A stretch of DNA of 10,651 bases from contig JAHFPI010000056.1 in NCBI GenBank assembly GCA_023266795.1, positions 1 through 10,651 of the forward strand. The letters run 5' to 3'. Shown in pieces: positions 1-6,047 of the stretch (the first letter of the stretch is position 1; each line of letters opens with the position of its first letter). Under the pieces are notes generated by a model, which saw nothing but the letters and a program-made list of their open reading frames with translations, searched no databases and was not told the origin of the DNA. The DNA comes from Rhodospirillales bacterium (GTDB lineage: Bacteria > Pseudomonadota > Alphaproteobacteria > Micavibrionales > UBA2020). A program made the translations under genes and the position numbers.

Positions 1-1050
1 AACGGCTACGACCCGGCCGACCCTTCCGCCAACCTGAGTGTCGTGTTTAACGCTGACGGCGACGGTCTTGGCAACCCTTCTGTGCAAGTGAATCTCCAGC
101 AGCGGGCAAACAGCTGGTTTTCAAAAGTTCTCACCAGTCAGGTTTATCTGATAAAGACAACCGCCACGGCGCAGGTGGAGGCGAACGACGGTGTGTTCTG
201 CATGCTCAGCCTCGACCCCACGGCAAACCACGCCATCTCGACATCGGGCTCGGTCGTCATTGACGCGCAAGGCTGCGGTCTCGCGGTTAATTCCGACAGT
301 GACACCTCCCTCTATCTGAACGGCAACGTATTTGTAAACGTAGGCGATGTCCACCTTGCGGGCAATTTTGACGTTGTCGGTGGTGCGGCGGAATTTAACT
401 ATACCAACATGCGCATCCACTCATCGCAGACACCGGATCCTTATGCGGATCTGACCGTGACCGGCGCGCCTTCCTCCTGTACCCATGCCCAGCAAAACGC
501 CGGTCCGCTCTCAATCCATGGTGACGCAAACCTGACACCTGGCGTTTATTGCGGCGGCATCAGCTTCGGAGGCAACGGAGTAATAACCCTTGCTCCCGGA
601 ACCTATTACATGGATGGCGGGAGTTTTTCATCTCAAGGGGGCGGCAGCATCACCGGCACCGGCGTCACGATCATCCTGACGAATAGCGGCGGCTCATCTT
701 ATGGATCGTATGGTAACATCGACGTCCACGGCAACAGGAGCATCTCTCTCACGGCACCGACTTCGGGCACTTACGGCGGCGTCGCAATCTATCAGGACAG
801 AAATACGCCGACGAGCTGCGGCAACAATACAATTACAGGAACGGCGGGGCTGCAAGTGGATGGCACGATTTACACTCCCAGTTGCGGCATTGACTTCGGT
901 GGCAACACCGCCGTCACCAGTGCAACAGAGATATGCTCCAAAATCATCTCTAAAACAATCACCTATCACGGCAATCCGACCATCGGCAGCAATTGTGACG
1001 GTCACGGCACACGGGCCATCGGCGCCGCCGCCGTCAGGCTGGTGATCTGA
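1..1050 (+). CDS. TadG-like Tad/Flp pilus assembly protein, C-terminal part (5' end outside window)
   Basis: The frame is open from base 1 and stops with TGA at 1048-1050, so this is a gene cut at its 5' end. The GTG at 43 is just an internal codon. The visible ~349 residues are rich in Gly, Ser, Thr and Asn and alternate short beta-strand stretches with turns, suggesting a beta-helix or similar extracellular fold. An early segment (FCMLSLDP, then a Gly-Cys-Gly and VNSDSD) resembles the TadG-type region after the membrane anchor, where short repeats carry paired cysteines. TadG proteins are envelope-anchored minor components of Tad pilus systems. The N-terminal membrane helix expected for TadG would lie upstream. 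It is followed after one base by tadE, so the two are surely co-transcribed. The family call is moderately sure; a general surface adhesin is the alternative. Confidence 0.72.
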   Translation, partial: NGYDPADPSANLSVVFNADGDGLGNPSVQVNLQQRANSWFSKVLTSQVYLIKTTATAQVEANDGVFCMLSLDPTANHAISTSGSVVIDAQGCGLAVNSDSDTSLYLNGNVFVNVGDVHLAGNFDVVGGAAEFNYTNMRIHSSQTPDPYADLTVTGAPSSCTHAQQNAGPLSIHGDANLTPGVYCGGISFGGNGVITLAPGTYYMDGGSFSSQGGGSITGTGVTIILTNSGGSSYGSYGNIDVHGNRSISLTAPTSGTYGGVAIYQDRNTPTSCGNNTITGTAGLQVDGTIYTPSCGIDFGGNTAVTSATEICSKIISKTITYHGNPTIGSNCDGHGTRAIGAAAVRLVI

Positions 1051-1051
1051 C

Positions 1052-1510
1052 ATGACAAAAACGCTTTACAATCTTGCACGGATGATGCGGGACAGCGCCG
1101 GTGTGGCGGCCATAGAATTTGCAATGATCGTTCCCGTGCTGTCCCTGATGCTGATCGGCATGGTTGATTACGGCCTGTACATCACAAAAAAAATGCAGAT
1201 ACAGGAGCTGTCGCGGCGGGCGGTGGAATACGTCGTTCAGGGCGGGCAGGAAAGCGACGTTCAGGCGAATGTCATCGCGCACAGCAGCCTCTTTACTGCA
1301 TCGCCTCCCGTCACCTATACGCCGGAAATAATCTGCGAATGTTCCGGCGGCGCCGTGGCCGCCTGCTCGGGCAACTGCGCCGGCAATGACTACCTGAGAA
1401 GTTTTTTTGCCGTCACAATCCAGGGTACTTACGAGCCGCTTCTGACCTACCCGGGAATACCGGACAACATAACATTGACAGGCTATTCGCGCCTGCAGTA
1501 CGCACGGTGA
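1052..1510 (+). CDS. tadE: TadE-family pseudopilin (canonical)
   Basis: The 152-residue protein has the TadE signature: a short basic leader, then G17-V-A-A-I-E22-F followed by a hydrophobic helix to about residue 45. A Gly at -1 and Glu at +5 is the cleavage pattern of class III/Flp prepilins, processed by a TadV/CpaA-type peptidase. A Cys cluster (CEC at about 94-96, then C-SGN-C) and a hydrophobic C-terminal stretch ending in Y-PLL-YPGIP match the usual alphaproteobacterial TadE tail. TadE proteins are minor pseudopilins needed for Tad pilus biogenesis. The start lies one base after the upstream stop and has no strong Shine-Dalgarno site, so translational coupling to the TadG-like gene is likely. 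Confidence 0.87.
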   Translation: MTKTLYNLARMMRDSAGVAAIEFAMIVPVLSLMLIGMVDYGLYITKKMQIQELSRRAVEYVVQGGQESDVQANVIAHSSLFTASPPVTYTPEIICECSGGAVAACSGNCAGNDYLRSFFAVTIQGTYEPLLTYPGIPDNITLTGYSRLQYAR

Positions 1511-1514
1511 ACAC

Positions 1515-2372
1515 ATGAGAATCAATTACCTGAGAAAAATCGGATTTTATAAGTACCTCAACGGCGACGACGGCGTGGTCGCCGTGGAATTCGGCCTGAT
1601 CTCGATAGTGTTCCTGACGATGGTTTTCGGTATCATGGAGTCCGGCCGCGTCCTCTGGACGCAAAGCGCCCTGCAATACGCCATGGAAAGCACGACACGC
1701 TATGCCCTGACCCATACCGAGGCCACGGACGACGACCTGAAAACCTACGCCCAGACGAGCATGGCCAACGTATATGCGGATCCAACCGGCCTAACTGTGA
1801 CAATCGCCCGAGTAACCCAGTCCGGCGTCAAACTAGTGGATGTTCAGGGAACATATGATTACCATGCCATCCTCCCCTTCCTGCCGGTCTCCTGGGCCAC
1901 CATAAACCTGTCATCAGACTCGCAAAGCTCGATACCGGACTCGACACCGGCACCCACGCCAACACCTACTCCTGCACCGACACCGGCACCTACTCCTGCG
2001 CCGACGCCTGCTCCTACACCAGCGCCGACACCGGCTCCTACACCAGCTCCTACACCAGCTCCTACACCAGCTCCTACACCAGCACCTACACCAGCACCTA
2101 CGCCCGCTCCCACGCCGGCTCCTACTGTTTGTAATAATGGTGGCAACAACTGTTCCCCGGCCCCCACACCTGCGCCTACACCAGCGCCGACGCCGGCACC
2201 TACACCTGCACCGACGCCGGCACCCACGCCCGCCCCTACACCGGCACCTACACCCGCGCCCACGCCAGCACCCACGCCGGCTCCAACTCCGGCACCCACG
2301 CCGGCTCCGACGCCCGCTCCTACACCGACGCCGTGCCCGCATGGTCATAGCTGCGACTCTCATGGCCACTGA
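1515..2372 (+). CDS. TadE-like pseudopilin with a long (PTPA)n proline-rich tail and Cys/His C-terminus
   Basis: The 285-residue product starts 4 bases after the tadE stop, with GGTGA just upstream. Residues 1-50 are TadE-like: a basic leader, G20-V-V-A-V-E25-F (prepilin cleavage Gly -1, Glu +5) and a membrane helix ending near GRVLW. Residues 50-143 form a TadE-like globular part without the usual cysteines. Residues 144-273 are nearly pure alternating Thr-Pro/Ala-Pro with about 60 prolines, split into two blocks by the insert V-CNNGGNNC-S. The protein ends in CPHGHSCDSHGH. A Pro-rich array like this should form a stiff polyproline II rod projecting to the periplasm or pilus. Ordinary TadE proteins are about 130-200 residues, so the tail is an addition. 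Thr-Pro/Ala-Pro repeats resemble hydroxyproline-rich glycoprotein motifs, notable with a prolyl hydroxylase gene two genes downstream. Confidence 0.85.
   Translation: MRINYLRKIGFYKYLNGDDGVVAVEFGLISIVFLTMVFGIMESGRVLWTQSALQYAMESTTRYALTHTEATDDDLKTYAQTSMANVYADPTGLTVTIARVTQSGVKLVDVQGTYDYHAILPFLPVSWATINLSSDSQSSIPDSTPAPTPTPTPAPTPAPTPAPTPAPTPAPTPAPTPAPTPAPTPAPTPAPTPAPTPAPTPAPTVCNNGGNNCSPAPTPAPTPAPTPAPTPAPTPAPTPAPTPAPTPAPTPAPTPAPTPAPTPAPTPAPTPTPCPHGHSCDSHGH
1944..2333 (+). repeat. In-frame imperfect 12-base tandem repeat encoding Pro-Thr-Pro-Ala
   Basis: The basic unit is 12 bases (for example CCTACACCAGCT, encoding PTPA), always in frame. Block 1 is 1944-2126 and block 2 is 2157-2333, separated by 2127-2156, which encodes VCNNGGNNCS. 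Most units differ at third positions (all four Thr, Pro and Ala codons occur), so the peptide is conserved while the DNA has drifted. A local run of near-identical units at 2037-2096 (three copies ending GCT, then two ending GCA) looks like recent slippage. Length variation between strains would be expected and would stay in frame. Confidence 0.95.
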
Positions 2373-2413
2373 CAGACGATAACTTTCCCTTGCTGGCCGC
2401 AAACGGGGGTGCT

Positions 2414-2433
2414 ACCCTGAAAAAGGGTTTTTT
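2414..2433 (+). terminator. Terminator-like hairpin plus T-run directly before the cpaB ribosome binding site
   Basis: ACCCT (2414-2418) and AGGGT (2424-2428) form a 5-bp stem with loop GAAAA, followed at once by a run of Ts (2428-2433). The layout is that of a short intrinsic terminator, but it sits inside an apparently continuous pilus operon. The cpaB Shine-Dalgarno AAGGGG (2437-2442) begins only 4 bases after the T-run, leaving no room for a promoter between. An upstream GGGT (2407-2410) can pair with the same ACCC through a 3-base loop, giving a competing hairpin. Partial termination or attenuation that lowers cpaB relative to the pseudopilins is the likely role. The stem is short, so it may be weak. 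Confidence 0.45.
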
Positions 2434-2447
2434 ATTAAGGGGTTGCC

Positions 2448-3332
2448 ATGAATAAGAATGTCCTAATGATCCTGGGTGGCGCGGTGGCCATAGCGGCGCT
2501 GGTGGGCGTGATCGTGTCGGTCGCCTTTGCGCCGAAGAAGACCGCATCCGCGAAAGCCTCCACGGAAGTGCTGGTCGCAAATAAGCTGCTGGTCATCGGT
2601 CAGAAGCTCAAAGCGGAGGACACGCGCTGGCAGCCATGGTCCGAAGACGCCTCTTTTAAGGGCCTCATCAAAAAAGCCGACCAGCCGGATCCGGCGAAGC
2701 TGGCGGTTTACGATTCCCCGCTGCGCCGTGATATAGAGTCGGGCGAGCCTATCACGATGCAATCCCTGATCACCGACACAAAAGGGGCTTTCCTGTCGGC
2801 GGTTATTACGCCGGGCATGCGCGCCGTGGCCGTGGCGGTGCGGGTCAGCACGGGCGCAGGCGGGTTTGTCGCGCCCGGCGACCATGTAGACGTGATTTTG
2901 GCTTATGCGGCAAAACTCGTCGGCTCTGCCCAGGATTTCGCCCCCGAGATTGTCCAGAGGGTGGCCAGCCAGCTGGTTCTCAGCAACGTCAAGGTGCTGG
3001 CGGTGGACCAGAATTCCAAGGATTCCACTCACGAGGCCAAGGAAGCAAAGACGGTAACACTGGAAGTGGATATGGAAGGCGCGCAAAAACTGGCGCTGGC
3101 GGGACAGATGGGCGAGCTTTCCCTCTCGCTGCGGCGGCTGGGGGAAAAGGATGACCCGAACGCCCTGCCGCCGCCGCTGGTGACGGATGTGACCACCAGC
3201 GATGTTATCAAGAAAATCACCGCCGAGATGAACGCCTCGAAAACCAACCAGAAGAGCTCCACCGTCAGGATGTACAACGGCAACGCGGTGGTAAACGTTC
3301 CCGTGCGCGCAACGCAGCCTGACAGTGACTGA
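2448..3332 (+). CDS. cpaB: Flp/Tad pilus assembly protein CpaB (RcpC)
   Basis: The 294-residue protein has an N-terminal membrane helix (about residues 5-28). A SAF domain follows (about 40-105: the VLVANK-L-IGQKL start and the RRDIESGEPIT end). Then comes the RcpC/CpaB domain starting at the typical MRAVAVAV and containing GGFVAPGDHVDVIL, after which DQNSKDSTHEAKEAKTVTLEVD matches the family's 'tVTLev' block. CpaB is a periplasmic, inner-membrane-anchored partner of the Tad secretin. The ATG at 2448 has an excellent Shine-Dalgarno (AAGGGG, 5-base spacing). In standard Tad loci cpaB is followed by the secretin gene cpaC. Here it is followed by a prolyl-hydroxylase-type gene, so the remaining Tad machinery must lie upstream of this window or elsewhere. 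Confidence 0.93.
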   Translation: MNKNVLMILGGAVAIAALVGVIVSVAFAPKKTASAKASTEVLVANKLLVIGQKLKAEDTRWQPWSEDASFKGLIKKADQPDPAKLAVYDSPLRRDIESGEPITMQSLITDTKGAFLSAVITPGMRAVAVAVRVSTGAGGFVAPGDHVDVILAYAAKLVGSAQDFAPEIVQRVASQLVLSNVKVLAVDQNSKDSTHEAKEAKTVTLEVDMEGAQKLALAGQMGELSLSLRRLGEKDDPNALPPPLVTDVTTSDVIKKITAEMNASKTNQKSSTVRMYNGNAVVNVPVRATQPDSD

Positions 3333-3339
3333 GGCTTCC

Positions 3340-4197
3340 ATGGGCAAGCGCCGTCTGGACGATTCATGGAAATCCTGGCTGAAAGAGAATATCGCACGTA
3401 AGTGCGATACCGAAGAACTGCTGGGAATCCTGCTCAAGAATGAATTCACGCTGGCCTCCATTGAAGAATGCATGGGGGAGCATTTCCCCTCCCATTCATC
3501 TTTTCTGGTCGATGGCCCTGAGGGGAAAAACCAATACGATAGCGATCACAAAGCTATTGCCGCGACTAGGATCACCCGCATTGACAGCGGACTGAACGCG
3601 CAGCAACTGTTATCGGACAAACTGCAGCTCTATACGATAGACGATTTTATGTCCGGCGCGGAGTGCGATGCGATCGTCGAGCTTATCCGGCAGAACCTGC
3701 GTCCGTCGACCGTCACCATAGAATCGCCGACGGATAAATATTACAGGACCAGCAGCACCTGCGATCTGTCCCTGCTCAAAAATAAATATGTCGAGAAGCT
3801 GGATGAAAAAATTGCCCGCACTCTCGGCATCCGGCTTCCCTATTCGGAGGGGATTCAGGGGCAGCATTATGAAGTGAAGCAGGAATTCAAGCAGCACACG
3901 GATTATTTCGAGCCGGGCACGGACGAATACGTCAAGTACGCCGGAAACAGGGGAAACCGCACCTGGACTTTTATGGTTTACCTGAACACGGTGCCCAAAG
4001 GCGGCGGCACCCGTTTCATCAAGCTTAACCACGTATTCCAGCCGCAAAAAGGGAAGGCCGTGATCTGGAACAACCTTTATGCGGACGGCCTGCCGAACTA
4101 CGACACGCTCCATGCCGGCCTGCCCGTCGAGGAAGGCCACAAGGACATCATCACGAAATGGTTCCGTGAAAAAGGCAAAGGCGCGATGTTTTATTGA
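3340..4197 (+). CDS. Prolyl 4-hydroxylase-type 2-oxoglutarate/Fe(II)-dependent oxygenase
   Basis: This 285-residue protein has the complete catalytic set of prolyl 4-hydroxylases. The iron ligands are H186-T-D188 (in QEFKQHTDYF) and H258 (in DTLHAGLP), and K268 binds 2-oxoglutarate. The 10-residue H258-K268 spacing equals that of human collagen P4H (H483/K493). YYRTSSTCDL (about 134-143) matches the P4H 'RTS' segment and GGGTRF (230-235) the usual Gly-rich turn. Residues 1-60 form a small helical domain (W-SWL-ENIARKC...LL-NEFT). There is no signal peptide, so it should act in the cytoplasm. I chose ATG 3340, which has GAGG 5 bases upstream; an in-frame GTG at 3325 would add 5 residues and overlap cpaB. 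It reads on from cpaB and is probably co-transcribed with it. The likely reaction is peptidyl-proline to 4-hydroxyproline; the substrate is unproven. The PTPA tail of the nearby TadE-like protein is the obvious candidate; EF-Tu, a known bacterial P4H target, is the alternative. Confidence 0.9.
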   Translation: MGKRRLDDSWKSWLKENIARKCDTEELLGILLKNEFTLASIEECMGEHFPSHSSFLVDGPEGKNQYDSDHKAIAATRITRIDSGLNAQQLLSDKLQLYTIDDFMSGAECDAIVELIRQNLRPSTVTIESPTDKYYRTSSTCDLSLLKNKYVEKLDEKIARTLGIRLPYSEGIQGQHYEVKQEFKQHTDYFEPGTDEYVKYAGNRGNRTWTFMVYLNTVPKGGGTRFIKLNHVFQPQKGKAVIWNNLYADGLPNYDTLHAGLPVEEGHKDIITKWFREKGKGAMFY

Positions 4198-5570
4198 ACG
4201 CCGTTGCGGGCCGCCCGCAGCAGGTCGCTGATGTGATTCAGGGCGTTGCGGTTGTCGTAGAAGCCAATAATTTTCCGGCGGGCATCCAGCAGGTAGGTGA
4301 ACGGCGTGTCGTGCACCCTGCCCTCGATCTTCAGGGCGCGGTAAAAATCACGGGTTTCATCGCCCGCCGCAGGGATAAACACGAGCCGGAATCCCGCTGT
4401 CTGAAATTCCGCGCGATGCTTGCGGTAAAGCTCCATAAATTCCACGGTATAAGCATCAAAATTCGAAGGCAGCGCGCAAAGGAAACAGGATTTGCCGGCA
4501 AACGTCTGCGTATCGCGCCACACGCCTTCGGCATCGCATATCCGGAAGGACGGCATGACATCCCCGGCTTTCAGTGGCGTGATAACATCGGTTTGCCGCC
4601 GGTAGCGGTCAATCCCTTCGATAAACTGTGAGGTCGTGGCTCTTGCGGAGACCGTCTTCCCTTTAAAATCGATGCCGGTGAATTCCTCGAACGCATCAAT
4701 CGTCCGTGCTGTTCCCAAATCGTATTTTTCAATATCCACCAGTGCTTCCGGATATTCCTCGGGGATAATCCCCGCCAACAGGTAGTTATAACGGGCACGG
4801 CTGACCTGTTGCAGCCTGCCCCAATCGCGGTTGTCGCTCCAGTGCAGCGACCGCGTTTCGCCCTTTTTCGGTTCATAATAATAGTGATAAACAAAAATTC
4901 CCGGCGGGCTGAATACATCCCATCCATGCGTATAGGCGCGCGCCGCAATGGTGATCTCCTCATGATCGAAATATATGTGGGGGTCGTAGGGGATTTCCCG
5001 CACAAAACTTCCGGGAGCAAAAATAAAACCTCCGGCCAGAAACGCGCCTCGCAGCGGCCGTTCCGGCTTCAGCGCAAGGGTTTCGCCCTCAAACCGGATA
5101 TCCCCCAGCGCCGTAAAAGGCTGGGCGCGCATAACGACGGGAAGCGGCGACAACTCCAGCTGGTCGGGCGGCTTATAGCTCGGCGGATATGTCGACAGGA
5201 ACGATTTTGGAGAGCTGCAGCGCGCCAGCTCGGCGATCAGGGCCGTATCCCATCCGCTGACAAACCGCATATGGCTGTCGATCATCAGGATATAATCCTG
5301 ATCTTCAAACAGCGTCTGGGTTTTTGCCCTCGCCCAGCACACGCCAAGGCTTTCGGAAGGAAGAACAGAAATAATTTTGGTCTGCTCCGGCCACGGCGAT
5401 GGCTCGACAAAACAATTCTGGTCCTGCTCAGGAAAAGACTGCCAGCAGATGCCGACCGTCACACGCTCGGGATGCTCCGCTTTGGCAAACAGATCCTTAA
5501 CCGTCCATTGACATTCCGGATCGCGGTAGCTGGCTATTTGCACAAATATGGAGGGTCGTTGAATGGGCAT
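4191..5570 (-). CDS. GlcNAc-transferase family glycosyltransferase (GT60-like) with C-terminal peroxiredoxin-like domain
   Basis: The 459-residue protein begins IFVQIASYRDPE, the N-terminal hallmark of the Pfam GlcNAc glycosyltransferase family. That family includes the Dictyostelium Skp1 hydroxyproline GlcNAc-transferase (CAZy GT60). Further family blocks are VTVGICWQ (about 37-44), LGVCWARA (75-82), IDSHMRF (97-103, the DxH metal/nucleotide-sugar motif), AFLAGGFIFA (176-185), PYDPHIYFDHEE (194-205) and LGTART (285-290). Residues about 334-455 form a second domain (GDVMPSFRI...FLCALPSNFDAYTVEF...FRLVFIPA) with the layout of AhpC/TSA peroxiredoxins. The position of the peroxidatic Cys is taken by DAYT, so peroxidase activity is doubtful. 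There is no signal peptide, so it should act in the cytoplasm with UDP-GlcNAc. Its 3' end overlaps the hydroxylase 3' end by 7 bases (convergent). Transfer to hydroxyproline is inferred from family and context. Confidence 0.86.
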   Translation of the reverse strand: MPIQRPSIFVQIASYRDPECQWTVKDLFAKAEHPERVTVGICWQSFPEQDQNCFVEPSPWPEQTKIISVLPSESLGVCWARAKTQTLFEDQDYILMIDSHMRFVSGWDTALIAELARCSSPKSFLSTYPPSYKPPDQLELSPLPVVMRAQPFTALGDIRFEGETLALKPERPLRGAFLAGGFIFAPGSFVREIPYDPHIYFDHEEITIAARAYTHGWDVFSPPGIFVYHYYYEPKKGETRSLHWSDNRDWGRLQQVSRARYNYLLAGIIPEEYPEALVDIEKYDLGTARTIDAFEEFTGIDFKGKTVSARATTSQFIEGIDRYRRQTDVITPLKAGDVMPSFRICDAEGVWRDTQTFAGKSCFLCALPSNFDAYTVEFMELYRKHRAEFQTAGFRLVFIPAAGDETRDFYRALKIEGRVHDTPFTYLLDARRKIIGFYDNRNALNHISDLLRAARNGVQ

Positions 5571-5794
5571 GGATTATTCTATCATCAAAAAATTTTCAGT
5601 CTCAGAAATCTGCTGACGCCTGATCTGCAATTTAACCTAATCTTTTTTACACATCGCACGCTCAGAATATTTTTTAAGATTATGAAATTAATATGGGTAT
5701 ATATAATCTTTAATATTTCATGCATACTCTTCATAATGTACGGGTTGTCTCCGGGCTAATCTGGGTGTGGGCTGAATTTAAGGGAGAATTTATA
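5571..5794. promoter_or_regulatory. AT-rich divergent intergenic region with a possible -10 box and inverted repeat
   Basis: This 224-base gap between the minus-strand glycosyltransferase and the plus-strand small membrane protein is clearly more AT-rich than the genes and must hold start signals for both directions. On the plus strand TATAAT occurs at 5702-5707, but no good -35 lies 16-18 bases upstream. A 7-bp inverted repeat, ATGAAAT (5682-5688) and ATTTCAT (5715-5721), flanks that box and could be an operator, though AT-rich DNA yields such repeats by chance. No convincing coding sequence was found here. Confidence 0.35.
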
Positions 5795-6022
5795 ATGAAA
5801 GATGATGACGAAAAGTTACAGCAAAACGAAATTAATAGTTTAACGCTGAATATGATTCTTTACGCAACCATTGCTACCCTGTGCGTGGCCTTGGTATCGC
5901 TGGCCATTCAAAACGTAAAAATTCCGCCGGAGCTGATGTTCATGCCGTGGGGTATCGTTCTGGTTATCGGGATCGGCGCCGCTTACCGCCGTGGCTTCAA
6001 AGCCGGACGTACGCGTCAGTAA
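5795..6022 (+). CDS. Small two-helix membrane protein, function unknown
   Basis: The 75-residue protein has a charged N-terminus (MKDDDEK), a hydrophobic helix at about 17-41 (LNMILYATIATLCVALVSLAI), a short loop with two prolines, a second helix at about 49-64 (MFMPWGIVLVIGIGAA) and a basic tail (RRGFKAGRTRQ). By the positive-inside rule the C-terminus should be cytoplasmic, and the N-terminus too. I chose ATG 5795 because AGGGAG (5781-5786) lies 8 bases upstream; an in-frame ATG at 5720 would add 25 unlikely residues. I do not recognise a family. It is followed after 25 bases by a secreted protein gene and may be co-transcribed with it. Confidence 0.7.
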   Translation: MKDDDEKLQQNEINSLTLNMILYATIATLCVALVSLAIQNVKIPPELMFMPWGIVLVIGIGAAYRRGFKAGRTRQ

Positions 6023-6047
6023 CAACTTGTTATAAAGAACTCTTATT

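Noticed and set aside
1859..2299. Minus-strand frame encoding a long Gly-Ala-Gly-Val repeat, and another Arg/Cys-rich one at 1914-2402
   Set aside because: Both are the reverse reading of the PTPA repeat; the plus-strand TadE-like gene is well supported by its leader, membrane helix and ribosome binding site.
1944..2333. CRISPR-like or intergenic tandem array
   Set aside because: The 12-base units have no unique spacers, are in frame and encode a continuous protein segment.
3325..3339. GTG 3325 as the start of the hydroxylase
   Set aside because: ATG 3340 has GAGG 5 bases upstream and needs no overlap with cpaB; GTG 3325 has no good ribosome binding site.
4809..5759. Plus-strand open frame of 316 codons opposite the glycosyltransferase
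   Set aside because: It is Arg/Lys-rich with no family pattern, while the minus strand carries clear glycosyltransferase motifs over the same bases.
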